DNA of 64,000 bases, taken from NCBI GenBank assembly GCA_010365215.1, contig JAAFGT010000005.1, positions 38,103 to 102,102 of the forward strand, read 5' to 3'. This document shows, in pieces, positions 1 through 8,287 of this stretch. Origin of the DNA: Acidipila sp. GTDB lineage: Bacteria > Acidobacteriota > Terriglobia > Acidiferrales > UBA7541. The notes below the pieces were generated by a model. That model was given only the letters and a program-made list of their open reading frames with translations. It did no database searches and was not told the origin of the DNA. The first letter of the stretch is position 1. Each line of letters starts with the position of its first letter. The position numbers and the translations under genes were made by a program.

Positions 1-933
1 CAGGCGCGTGGTCAATGAAATGTTGCGGTCCCAGAGCTTCTCCATATGCAGCTCCACCGGCTTGCCGTGTACGCCCACATTCGCGATTCGCCCGCCCGGC
101 GCGACAATGCCCTGACAGATATCAAAAGTCGCAGGAATTCCAACTGCTTCTATGGCCACGTCAACGCCGGCACCTTCGGTCAGCTCCATCACGCGATTGG
201 CGGCACGCCCGTCCGAACTGTTGATCAGAGTGGTTGCGCCAAACTGCTTTGCGACTGCTAAGCGCTTGTCGTCCAGGTCAATCATGAAGATCGCTGCGGG
301 TGAATAAAATTGCGCCGTTAGCAGAACGGCGAGTCCGATAGGCCCTGCCCCCACGATGGCCACCGTGTCGCCTGGTTTTACTTGCCCGTTCAGGACGCCG
401 CACTCAAAGCCCGTGGGGAAAATATCGCTGAGCATCACCAGGGCTTCTTCGTCTCCGCCCTTCGGGAAGCTGTGCAGACTTCCGTCGGCGTGCGGGATGC
501 GCACGTATTCGGCTTGCGTCCCGTCGAGCGTGTTGCCCAATATCCAGCCTCCGTTTCGGCAATGGGAATACATGCTTTTTCTGCAGAAGTCGCACTTCAG
601 GCAGGCGGTGATGCACGAGATGATGACCTTATCCCCCACATGAAACTTCGAAACGCCGGTTCCGACTTGCTCGATTATGCCGATTCCTTCATGGCCGAGG
701 ATGCGGCCCTCGGTCACGGACGGGAGATCTCCCTTGAGAATGTGCAGGTCAGTTCCGCAAATGGTGGATGTGGTGATGCGCACAACTGCATCGCCCGTAT
801 CCTGGATGGTGGGGCGCGGCCGCTCCTCCCATGCGCGTTTTCCTGGACCGTGGTAGACCAGCGCTTTCATTCTCGTACTGCCATTTACACCGGCGGCGCG
901 CGTAGTCGCCAATTCGAGATCAGCGGTTTTCAT
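1..933 (-). CDS. Zinc-dependent alcohol dehydrogenase (3' end outside window)
   Basis: Medium-chain NAD(P)-dependent alcohol dehydrogenase; oxidises alcohols or reduces aldehydes in the cytoplasm. The reverse strand reads CGTDLHILKGD (catalytic zinc Cys), a GHEGIG block (His and Glu), a structural zinc cluster CLKCDFCRKSMYSHC and a Rossmann motif VGAGPIG. The gene runs off the left edge, so its C-terminus is missing. The ATG at 933 has an upstream AGGAG; an internal ATG at 870 (MKALVYHGPG) is the start usual for the family, so the first 21 residues may be untranslated. It lies 63 bp downstream of the Crp/Fnr gene on the same strand, probably one operon, which suggests use under the stress or low-oxygen control proposed for that regulator. 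Family call is secure, substrate unknown. Confidence 0.9.
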   Translation of the reverse strand, partial: MKTADLELATTRAAGVNGSTRMKALVYHGPGKRAWEERPRPTIQDTGDAVVRITTSTICGTDLHILKGDLPSVTEGRILGHEGIGIIEQVGTGVSKFHVGDKVIISCITACLKCDFCRKSMYSHCRNGGWILGNTLDGTQAEYVRIPHADGSLHSFPKGGDEEALVMLSDIFPTGFECGVLNGQVKPGDTVAIVGAGPIGLAVLLTAQFYSPAAIFMIDLDDKRLAVAKQFGATTLINSSDGRAANRVMELTEGAGVDVAIEAVGIPATFDICQGIVAPGGRIANVGVHGKPVELHMEKLWDRNISLTTRL

Positions 934-996
934 CGATTGCTCCTCTGCATTTCGCAAACTGGATAATCCTGGAGCGATTCACAAACCCGTGGCGGG

Positions 997-1776
997 TTAG
1001 CCTTCGCGCACGCGCTGAAGCCCCGGCAGATCGCGGATAATCAAAGTCGAGCCCTTCACTTCGATGAACTTCCGCTTCTTGAAGTCCGCAAACAGGCGCG
1101 TGACCGTCTCGCGTGACGCTCCCACCATCTGGGCGATCTCTTCATGCGTCAGCGTGAGCTTCAGGCGAATTTCGCCTTTTTCTGCCGGCGTGTCAGCCGA
1201 CCACTCGAGGAGAAATCTTGCCAATTTCTCCGAGGCGGAGTGGGAGAGCCCAATGGTGCGCATCTCGACGATGGCTGCGTGGTAGGTTTCGCTCAGCAGT
1301 TGTGCCACGCGCAGGGCAGCCTCGCCGTGCTCGCGCAGGAACGCAAGGAAATCAGCCCGGCTAATGAAATTGGCCTGAGTTGGCTCGAGCACCTCGGCAG
1401 TCAATTCGTAAGGCTTTCCTGATACGGAGCCGGCGAGCCCCAGGACGTCGCCCGTTTCAGCAACTCTGAGGATCAACGTCTTGCCGTCGGCGGATGACGT
1501 GGATAGTTTCACCCGGCCGTTACAAAGCACAAAAACGCCACGTGGGGTCTGGCCTTCCACGAACAGCATGGCCCCTTTGGGATACAACGCTGTGGCGGTG
1601 ATGGAGGATAGACGGCCGAGAGCCTCGGGAGGGAGATCGCAAAACAGGCGGTCCTCACGGTGCGGACAGGTGAGGCAGCTCTCGATGATTTCCAGGCCGT
1701 AAGGAGCGCGCATAGCAGAACCCGCCCCAGTATACTTCGCTTTCCAATTGGGAACGATTTGAAAGTCGGTGGACAT
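997..1776 (-). CDS. Crp/Fnr family transcriptional regulator with N-terminal cysteine cluster
   Basis: About 259 aa: a cyclic-nucleotide-binding-like beta barrel followed by a C-terminal winged helix. The recognition helix reads ASRETVTRLF, with Arg, Glu and Arg placed as in CRP, which reads GTGA half-sites. The N-terminus holds SCLTCPHR and LFCDLP, a C-x2-C-x8-C cluster reminiscent of Fe-S FNR proteins but with different spacing; another Cys (VLCNG) is in the barrel. The cAMP phosphate-binding signature is not evident. The frame extends to an ATG at 1812, but the proposed promoter would start transcription near 1808, so the ATG at 1776 (MSTDFQ) or 1713 is preferred. Twin operators just upstream suggest autoregulation. 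Oxygen or redox sensing is an inference. Confidence 0.85.
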   Translation of the reverse strand: MSTDFQIVPNWKAKYTGAGSAMRAPYGLEIIESCLTCPHREDRLFCDLPPEALGRLSSITATALYPKGAMLFVEGQTPRGVFVLCNGRVKLSTSSADGKTLILRVAETGDVLGLAGSVSGKPYELTAEVLEPTQANFISRADFLAFLREHGEAALRVAQLLSETYHAAIVEMRTIGLSHSASEKLARFLLEWSADTPAEKGEIRLKLTLTHEEIAQMVGASRETVTRLFADFKKRKFIEVKGSTLIIRDLPGLQRVREG

Positions 1777-1814
1777 GTCTGCTGTCGTGGCCTCGTCAGC
1801 CTTTCGCTTCATCC

Positions 1815-1856
1815 AGTATCAGCCGCACATGGCTTCTTGCCAGTGACTGGCATCAC
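1815..1856 (-). promoter_or_regulatory. Predicted class II Crp/Fnr promoter of the regulator-adh operon
   Basis: Operator GTGACTGGCATCAC at 1843-1856 (GTGA-N6-TCAC) and, on the minus strand, a -10-like GATACT at 1820-1815. Operator centre (1849.5) to -10 centre (1817.5) is 32 bp, which puts the operator at about -41.5 from a start near 1808. The second operator (1865-1878) would lie at -63.5. Confidence 0.65.
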
Positions 1857-1864
1857 GCTGCACC

Positions 1865-1906
1865 GTGACGGGCGTCACAGCGTCGCTGCCTCGCCTGCGC
1901 GATAGT
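1865..1906 (+). promoter_or_regulatory. Predicted class II Crp/Fnr promoter of the small Cys-rich protein gene
   Basis: Operator GTGACGGGCGTCAC at 1865-1878 and a -10-like GATAGT at 1901-1906; centre-to-centre 32 bp, as in the divergent promoter. Start predicted near 1913, followed by TCAGGAGG and the ATG at 1929. The operator centre is exactly 22 bp from that of the neighbouring site at 1843-1856. Confidence 0.65.
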
Positions 1907-1928
1907 GGGGAGCAGTCAGGAGGCAAAA

Positions 1929-2408
1929 ATGTCGAAAGATGAGCGCGACGTTCTCGAAGTTCTGCGATTTGAGCTCGAATTCCTGGAAAAAGGCGGGTAC
2001 GGCCGCTCACCCCGGAGTCCCTGGAGACCGCAGTTTATCTTCCAGGATTCTCCTACCTGCATGAATTACGACAGCATGGCAAATCCCGCCCCCTGCTCCG
2101 AGTGCCTGCTCTTGCAGTTTGTGCCCAGCGCAAGCCACGGAGAAAAAATTCCGTGCCGGCACATTTTGCTTAACCAAGCCGGCGAGACGATCGAATCGTT
2201 CTACCGCACGGGAACCCAGCCGGAGTTAGAAGCGGTTTATGGCAGTTGGCTGCGGCAATCCATTCAGAAGCTGGAACTGGAGCGCGCGGAAGCTCGCCCG
2301 CGGTGCGTGTGCCAGCCGGAAGCAAAGTCAGATCTCGCAGGTGACGCAACGCGCCACCATTGTCACTCGGGGAAAAATCGCGGGCATGAATGCCACGACT
2401 GCTTGTGA
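1929..2408 (+). CDS. Conserved-looking small cysteine-rich protein, function unknown
   Basis: 159 aa, no signal peptide or membrane segment. It starts at an ATG preceded by AGGAGG with ideal spacing. An N-terminal region (VLEVLRFELEFLEKGGYGRS) is followed by a segment with CMNYD and PCSECLLLQF, then IPCRHILLN, and a C-terminal Cys/His-rich tail (CVCQ, HHCH, HECHDC) that could bind metal. I recall similar hypothetical proteins starting MSKDERDVLEVL, but none with a function. It is transcribed divergently from the Crp/Fnr regulator and shares its twin operators, so it probably belongs to the same regulon. A role in redox or metal sensing is only inferred from the cysteines. Confidence 0.75.
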   Translation: MSKDERDVLEVLRFELEFLEKGGYGRSPRSPWRPQFIFQDSPTCMNYDSMANPAPCSECLLLQFVPSASHGEKIPCRHILLNQAGETIESFYRTGTQPELEAVYGSWLRQSIQKLELERAEARPRCVCQPEAKSDLAGDATRHHCHSGKNRGHECHDCL

Positions 2409-2437
2409 CGCCGGGCCGCCCGGCTTGATGAGAACTA

Positions 2438-5161
2438 TCAGAGTAGTTCGAGGACGGCGGTCATAGAGTCGAGGTCAGCACCCGGGCGGTTCTTGAACCC
2501 GAATCGCGACGCCAACGCCCGCATGTCACTATTTTCCGCAAGAATGTGCGCGTCGATGCGTTCCAGGTTTTCGTCCCGTGCGATGCGGATGAGGCGCCGG
2601 AGCAGCTCGGTTCCGATGCCGGTGTGCTGATAACGATCGGCAACCAGCACGCCTACCTCGGCTTCCTTGCCCGTGCGCGATTTGCTGATCCGTCCGATAC
2701 CGATGATTTCCTGCCGTCCCGTAGCGGGATCGGCGCGGTCCACGACCAGCGCCATCTCCCTGTCGTAGTCGCTAAAACATCTCTGGATCAACCGCTCGTG
2801 ATCTATGCGCGTGCTTAACTTGGTCATGTGAAAGTAGCGCAAGTAGACCGTGCGCTCGGAAAGCGTGGCGTGAAACTGCGCCATCTGCGGTTCGTCTTCC
2901 GGCCGAATCGGGCGAATCACCACCGGCGTGCCGTCTTTCATCGTCCACGGCGCGACATACTGCACGGGATAAGGCCGTATCGCCGGCCGCGGCAGATCCT
3001 GCGGCAAGGTTGCTAGGGGGTGCAGAATGATTCGCGCATCGAGGGCTAGAAGCCGCTCGGGTGATGCGAGTAGTGGATTGATGTCCACTTCCTGAATCCA
3101 GGGGTGCTCAGCAATCAGCTTGCTGAAGCGCGTCAGCGACACGGCCAGCTCTTGCTGATCGATTGCCGGGCGTCCCCGTGTTCCCTGAAGAGCGGCAAAT
3201 ATCCGTGTCTGTTCCATCAACCGCTGCGCGAGCGTAGTGTTCAACGGCGGCAGCGCCAGCGCGCGGTCACGATAGACCTCCACGAGCTGCCCTCCGGAAC
3301 CAAACAAAAGCACCGGGCCAAACTGCGGGTCGATGCTCGAGCCCAGAATCAGCTCGTAGCCATCGAGCTTCACCATGGGCTGCACGGTGACTCCCAGAAA
3401 TCCGCGCGGCCCCACCTTTTCCAGAACCAAAGACTCGATCGCCCGGTACGCATTTCGGACGGCGTCGGCGCTATGCAAATTCAGTTTCACTCCTCCCACG
3501 TCCGTCTTGTGCGTGATGGTCTCGGAATAGATTTTGAGAACTACGGGATACCCAAGCTGCGTCGCCCGCGCGACAGCTTCGTCGGCGCTTCCGGCGATGT
3601 GCGTTTCCACCGTGGGAATTCCCGCTAGCGCAAGCACTCGCTTGGATTCAACCTCGGTCAGGATGGTGCGGCCGGCGCCACGCACCTGCTCCAATAACTT
3701 TTCGATCTCCGTGCGTGGCTCCTTGCGCGGTTGCGTATGCGGCTCCGCCTCGACGACGGGATCCTCACCCAACACGGGAGTTTCATAGAGCGCACGAAGA
3801 TTTTTGGAATAGCGCCACATGTGCACGAAGGCCCGCGCCGCCGTATCCGGGTAGGCAAAAGTGGGAATGCCGCTGCGATTCAGCATTTCCTGACCGGGCG
3901 CCACAAGCGCGCCTCCCATCCAGCTCGCCAGCAGCGGTTTGCCCGAGCCTTTGGCGTAGGGCGCCAGGCCCTCGGCAACTTTCCCCGGGTCCGTCATCCC
4001 CTGCGGAGCGAGAATCACCAGCAAGCCGTCGCTGCCCGGATCTTTGCGCGCAATTTCCACTGCGCGTGCGTAATGTTCGGGAGCCGCATCGCCGAGGATG
4101 TCGATGGGATTTCCGTGGCTCCAATGCGGCGGAAGAAACTGATCGAGTTCCGCCAGCGATTCGGGCGAGAGCGTGGCCAGCTCGCCGCCATTGGCAATCA
4201 GGGAATCCGTGGCCAGCACTCCCGGCCCGCCGGCGTTGGTCACAACGGTCAGCCGCGGACCGGATGGCCGAGGCTGCTTATCGAGCACCTCGGCCATGTG
4301 GAAGAGGTCGGAGATATTTTGCACGCGCAGCACGCCGCAGCGGCGCATCGCCGCGTCGAATACTTCGTCGCTGCCGGTCAGCGCTCCGGTATGCGACGCC
4401 GCCGCCCGCGAAGCCGCTTCCGAGCGCCCCGCCTTGATCACGATGATGGGCTTGCGCAGCGCCACTTCGCGCGCCGCGGAGAGGAATGAGCGCGCCTCCC
4501 CGATGGATTCCATGTACAGCAGGATGCTGCGCGTCTGTGGGTCCTCACCGAAAAAATTGATCAAGTCGCCCCAGCCCACGTCGAGCATCGACCCGGTGGA
4601 AACGATAGCGCTGAAGCCTACCTGCTCCCGCAAGCTCCAATCCAGGATCGCCGTCAGCAGCGCACCGCTCTGGCTGAGGAACGCCACGCTTCCCGGACGG
4701 GCAATCTCATGCGCAAACGTCGCATTTAGACCCAGCGCCGGATTCATCATCCCCAGACAGTTCGGCCCCACCAGCCGCATGGTGCCGCGCTGGAGATGCG
4801 CGTAGATCTGTCGCTCCAGCTCCGCGCCTGCTTCTCCATGCTCCTTGAAGCCCGCTGTAATCACTATCGCGGCCTTCACGCCTGCGTCCACGCATTCCCC
4901 AATTACCCCAGGAACTGTCGCCGCAGGGGTCACCACCAATGCGAGGTCCACCGGGCCCGGAACGGCGGCGATTGCGGGGTAGCTAGGTAAGCCCAAAACT
5001 TCCGGACGATTCGGATTTACCGCGTACACTTTTCCGCTAAACGAACCATTCCGCAGATTCATCAGAACCGTGCGTCCCACGCTTCGCTCGCGATCCGTGG
5101 CCCCGATCACCGCCACAGACTCCGGCGAAAAAAACTTCTCGAGCGCGTAGCCCGTGGTCAT
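2438..5161 (-). CDS. NDP-forming acyl-CoA synthetase fused to GNAT acetyltransferase (Pat-like)
   Basis: About 907 aa. In order: CoA-binding domain ([10 protein letters not shown] near the N-terminus), succinyl-CoA-ligase-like domain, ATP-grasp domain (about 490-720) and a C-terminal GNAT domain (about 740-900, ending in TAVLELL). The segment [13 protein letters not shown] holds the His that is phosphorylated in ADP-forming acetyl-CoA synthetases, so the ligase half may be active. Proteins of this layout either make ATP from acyl-CoA or acetylate lysines of acyl-CoA synthetases (Pat family). The start at 5161 ([11 protein letters not shown]) is the family's usual start and has GGGAG upstream; the frame is open to 5200 without a ribosome site. 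It is last in the usp-ATPase-acs unit. Confidence 0.88.
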   Translation of the reverse strand: MTTGYALEKFFSPESVAVIGATDRERSVGRTVLMNLRNGSFSGKVYAVNPNRPEVLGLPSYPAIAAVPGPVDLALVVTPAATVPGVIGECVDAGVKAAIVITAGFKEHGEAGAELERQIYAHLQRGTMRLVGPNCLGMMNPALGLNATFAHEIARPGSVAFLSQSGALLTAILDWSLREQVGFSAIVSTGSMLDVGWGDLINFFGEDPQTRSILLYMESIGEARSFLSAAREVALRKPIIVIKAGRSEAASRAAASHTGALTGSDEVFDAAMRRCGVLRVQNISDLFHMAEVLDKQPRPSGPRLTVVTNAGGPGVLATDSLIANGGELATLSPESLAELDQFLPPHWSHGNPIDILGDAAPEHYARAVEIARKDPGSDGLLVILAPQGMTDPGKVAEGLAPYAKGSGKPLLASWMGGALVAPGQEMLNRSGIPTFAYPDTAARAFVHMWRYSKNLRALYETPVLGEDPVVEAEPHTQPRKEPRTEIEKLLEQVRGAGRTILTEVESKRVLALAGIPTVETHIAGSADEAVARATQLGYPVVLKIYSETITHKTDVGGVKLNLHSADAVRNAYRAIESLVLEKVGPRGFLGVTVQPMVKLDGYELILGSSIDPQFGPVLLFGSGGQLVEVYRDRALALPPLNTTLAQRLMEQTRIFAALQGTRGRPAIDQQELAVSLTRFSKLIAEHPWIQEVDINPLLASPERLLALDARIILHPLATLPQDLPRPAIRPYPVQYVAPWTMKDGTPVVIRPIRPEDEPQMAQFHATLSERTVYLRYFHMTKLSTRIDHERLIQRCFSDYDREMALVVDRADPATGRQEIIGIGRISKSRTGKEAEVGVLVADRYQHTGIGTELLRRLIRIARDENLERIDAHILAENSDMRALASRFGFKNRPGADLDSMTAVLELL

Positions 5162-5257
5162 GATGGACTTTTGCTCCCCAGCGAGTGATGCGAGCCCCAC
5201 CGGCAGATAGCAGATTAGCCAGCGGTGATTTTAGGGGAGGTGGGGACGACTTGCACC

Positions 5258-7171
5258 TTAGAAATCAGTGAGCGACGCGGGTGCCAGAGCCACCCGCGCG
5301 GCATTGAGGACCGCCGCCAAATCAATAATCTCTTGCGCAATAGCTCCTCCGACGGGCGGCAGGTAGCCCGCCGCAGCCAGCAGCATCCCCACAATGCTGA
5401 GCGCCATGCCACCTACCGCGCTTTCGAGAGCGATGATCCGCATACGGCGGCCAATGTGCAGCAGCTCGTCAATCTTCCCCAGCGAAGTCTCCAGGATCAC
5501 GGCGTCGGCGGCTTCCGCGGTGATGTCGCTGCTGGTCCCGAAAGCCACCCCCACGGTGGCCGCCTGCATGGCCGGCGCGTCGTTGATGCCGTCGCCGATA
5601 AACAAAGTATTTTCGCGCCTCGCTTCGGCGCGCACGATGGCTACTTTATCTTCCGGAGTTTGCCCCGAGTACACCTCGGTGATTCCGACGATGCCGGCCA
5701 GATACTGAACCTCGGCGTCACGGTCACCGGAGACCAGCATGACTTTTTTTACCGCGTGGCGAGGCCTGAGATGGTCGACAAACAGCCGGCTGTCGCTTCG
5801 CGGCGCATCGTGGAAGCGGAGGGCCGCAGCGTAGGCTCCATCGACAAAGACCAGGCACTCGAGGCCCGGCGCAAGGGGCGGCAGAATTAAATCAGGCGTT
5901 GACACTTTCTTGCGGCCCGTAATCAGCACCTCGCGGCCCGCCACCATTCCGCCTAATCCCTCTCCGGGGCGTTCATGGATCTGCGTGGCTGGTTCCACGG
6001 CCAAATTCGCGAGGCGCGCGGCATTGAGCACAGCGCCTGCCAGCGGATGCTTCGAATATCGCTCCAGGCCCGCGGCAAGCCGCAGCACTTCGTGCTGCTG
6101 GAATTCCGGCGCGCAGAGAATTTCCGTCAAAGAAGGCTTGCCGTAGGTGAGCGTTCCGGTCTTATCGAAGATCAACGTGCGGCACGCGGCGATCTGCTCG
6201 AGCACGGCTGGATCTTTGATGATGATGCCGCGGCGCGCCGCCAGCGAGATCGCGCCGATGATCGCCACCGGAATGGCCAGCAGCAGGGGACAGGGTGTAG
6301 CCACAACCAAAGTTGCCAGGAAACGCCGCGAGTCACCGCTCCAGGCCCATCCCGCCGCGGCCAGCGCGAGCGCAGCGGGCGTGTACCATGCGCCCAGCAT
6401 GTCTCCCAGGCGTCGCAGGCGTGGCCGGCGCTGCTCGGTCTCCTTCATCACGCGCATGATTCTCGCGTAACGCGAATCGATGGGGAGTTTTTCGGCGCGC
6501 AGAGTCAGCGCCGTCTCGCCATTGATCGCGCCCGAAAGCACTTCGGAACCGGGCGTTTTGGCGATCTCGAACGGCTCGCCGGTCAGGTAGGATTCGTCCA
6601 TTCTTCCCTGGCCCTCAACCACCACACCATCCACCGGACAGATTTCGTGCGGGAACACAACCACCGCATCGCCGACGGCGATCTGGTCGAGCGTCACGTC
6701 GGTCAAGCTTTCGCCGACCTTGCGATGAGCGGTCTGGGGCATGCGCTTCGCCAGTGCATCGAGCACCGATGAGGCGCGGCGAGTTGCCATTCCCTCCAGT
6801 GCCGTGCCCCCGGAAAGCATCAGCACGACAATCGCTCCTACCAGGTATTCCCCCAGCAGCACGGACGTGACAATGCTGATTCCGGCCAGCAGGTCGGAAC
6901 CGAATTCGCGGCGAAACAATCTCCTGGCCAGGGCGAAGACTAATGGGGCCCCGCCGAAAACGAGCGTGACGATCAGCGGCGAAAGCCACGTGCTCCTCGA
7001 CACGTGGGTGGCATAGCGAAGCAACAGATGCAGGAGGATTCCCGCTGCGGTCACTGAGGCAATCGCAGTCTGGTTGAGCCACTTGGACGCCGGAGTTCCC
7101 GGCGCGGCGGAGGAAGGGGATTCCTGCCGCGCCGGGCCATGCAACCTCGCCGTCTTGGAGAGGGCGCTCAT
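5258..7171 (-). CDS. Heavy-metal translocating P1B-type ATPase
   Basis: 637 aa inner-membrane metal pump. Seen: TGEP actuator loop, DKTGTLT phosphorylation site, SKHPLA (the HP signature of P1B pumps) and GDGINDAPA hinge. The metal-site helix reads ATPCPLLLAIPVA, a TPC type rather than the CPC of copper pumps, and the last helices carry QEIIDLAAVLNA. No N-terminal heavy-metal-associated domain or Cys-rich tail is present, so the protein is short for the family. The substrate cannot be fixed; the TPC motif is compatible with Co, Ni or Fe. It lies 64 bp downstream of the universal stress protein gene and upstream of the acyl-CoA synthetase, all on the minus strand, probably one operon under the Crp/Fnr-type promoter. 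Confidence 0.9.
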   Translation of the reverse strand: MSALSKTARLHGPARQESPSSAAPGTPASKWLNQTAIASVTAAGILLHLLLRYATHVSRSTWLSPLIVTLVFGGAPLVFALARRLFRREFGSDLLAGISIVTSVLLGEYLVGAIVVLMLSGGTALEGMATRRASSVLDALAKRMPQTAHRKVGESLTDVTLDQIAVGDAVVVFPHEICPVDGVVVEGQGRMDESYLTGEPFEIAKTPGSEVLSGAINGETALTLRAEKLPIDSRYARIMRVMKETEQRRPRLRRLGDMLGAWYTPAALALAAAGWAWSGDSRRFLATLVVATPCPLLLAIPVAIIGAISLAARRGIIIKDPAVLEQIAACRTLIFDKTGTLTYGKPSLTEILCAPEFQQHEVLRLAAGLERYSKHPLAGAVLNAARLANLAVEPATQIHERPGEGLGGMVAGREVLITGRKKVSTPDLILPPLAPGLECLVFVDGAYAAALRFHDAPRSDSRLFVDHLRPRHAVKKVMLVSGDRDAEVQYLAGIVGITEVYSGQTPEDKVAIVRAEARRENTLFIGDGINDAPAMQAATVGVAFGTSSDITAEAADAVILETSLGKIDELLHIGRRMRIIALESAVGGMALSIVGMLLAAAGYLPPVGGAIAQEIIDLAAVLNAARVALAPASLTDF

Positions 7172-7235
7172 CGCTAAACGTTTCTCCGCCCAGTCCGCCG
7201 GGAGGTATGACGCGGGCGTGCGACCCGCGAAGTGT

Positions 7236-8129
7236 TCATCCGCGCACAGTTAGAACCGGGCACTTCGCCCGCGCTATGATCTGGTGAGCCACGGCGCCTC
7301 CCAGATGAGTGGCGGCTCCGGGAAATCCTTCTTCGCCACGCACTCCCAGCACGATCAGATCCGCGTGCCGCCTACCGGCCACTTCGAGGATCTTCTCGGC
7401 CACATTCCCTTTTTCGATCACGAATTCCGGCCGGCACCACAGTCCGGCCTCTTCCGGCACCAGGCTGCGCATCGCACGGAGTGTGGGCTCGGTATACTCC
7501 GCCGGGTCGATAACTCCAGTGGCCTTCGCATCTGCCCACACGTGCAAAAGCGTCAACCGCGCTTCATTCTCCTCCGCCAAGGACACTGCATAGTGCCTGG
7601 CCGCCTGGGGCTCCGGGGTGAGAGCCGTCGGATAGAGAATCTCGTCCAACTTCAGCGCAAGTTCCGGGTCAGCGGAAATGTGCGGACCCACCGTCAACAC
7701 CGGACATGAGGCGCGCCGGATGATCTCTTCGGCCGTGGAACCCAGCAGCATCTTTTCAATTCCCGTGCGGCCCCGTGTGCCGATTACAAGGAGGTCGATA
7801 TCGCTTCCCTGAGTGACTTCTTCCAGGACTGGCCAGATGTCGCCCTGACTCACGACGACACGGTGGCGCACACCCATCAGTCGTTCCTCTAGGCGGCGAG
7901 CGTTTTCTCTAGCCGCCGTTTCCTGCTCTTCAGCGAGGACCGTCCAGCTCGCGGTTGGCGCACCCGGAAAAACATCGAAGGGTCTCACGTGCAATCCGTG
8001 CAGGGTGGCTCCATAACGCCGCGCGATTTGGATCGCGAAGGGCAAAGCTGCATCGGCCGCGGGAGAGAAGTCGGTCATGAACAAGATGTTTTTGAGAGCG
8101 ATTCGCGTTTGGCAATCGAGCGTCTTCAT
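7236..8129 (-). CDS. Tandem universal stress protein (UspA, two domains)
   Basis: 297 aa with two UspA folds. Domain 1 starts KNILFMTDFS and ends with the nucleotide-binding motif G-x2-G-x9-GS (GTRGRTGIEKMLLGST). Domain 2 ends GVRGEEGFPG...LGGAVAHQ, where the terminal Ser is replaced by Gly and spacing is altered, so nucleotide binding may be confined to domain 1. The start is the ATG at 8129 with GAGGTGG upstream; an in-frame GTG at 8141 overlaps that ribosome site. First gene of the usp-ATPase-acs unit, behind twin GTGA-N6-TCAC operators. Tandem Usps are typical members of hypoxia or dormancy regulons. Confidence 0.9.
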   Translation of the reverse strand: MKTLDCQTRIALKNILFMTDFSPAADAALPFAIQIARRYGATLHGLHVRPFDVFPGAPTASWTVLAEEQETAARENARRLEERLMGVRHRVVVSQGDIWPVLEEVTQGSDIDLLVIGTRGRTGIEKMLLGSTAEEIIRRASCPVLTVGPHISADPELALKLDEILYPTALTPEPQAARHYAVSLAEENEARLTLLHVWADAKATGVIDPAEYTEPTLRAMRSLVPEEAGLWCRPEFVIEKGNVAEKILEVAGRRHADLIVLGVRGEEGFPGAATHLGGAVAHQIIARAKCPVLTVRG

Positions 8130-8150
8130 GGGCCACCTCACTTATGATTC

Positions 8151-8192
8151 AAGCTACTCCCTGAGTGACGGGCGCGCGGTGATGCTGGTCAC
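8151..8192 (-). promoter_or_regulatory. Predicted class II Crp/Fnr promoter of the usp-ATPase-acs operon
   Basis: Operator GTGATGCTGGTCAC at 8179-8192 and, on the minus strand, a weak -10 TAGCTT at 8156-8151, again 32 bp centre to centre. Predicted start near 8144, leaving a short leader with GAGGTGG before the ATG at 8129. A further half-site GTGACGGGCG starts at 8165. Confidence 0.6.
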
Positions 8193-8200
8193 ATGGAATC

Positions 8201-8242
8201 GTGACTGCCGTCACATTCCCGAAATCGCTTAGCTGCTACGAT
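8201..8242 (+). promoter_or_regulatory. Predicted class II Crp/Fnr promoter of the osmC-like gene
   Basis: Operator GTGACTGCCGTCAC at 8201-8214 and -10-like TACGAT at 8237-8242, 32 bp centre to centre, start near 8249. The operator centre is 22 bp from its partner at 8179-8192, reproducing the layout at 1843-1878. Confidence 0.63.
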
Positions 8243-8287
8243 TTTAATAGCAACATGAAACAGTCAAGCAGTCTGGGAGGTGAACAG

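Noticed and set aside
356..966. Open frames on the plus strand opposite the alcohol dehydrogenase gene.
   Set aside because: The minus-strand product has all zinc and Rossmann motifs; the plus frames show no family features.
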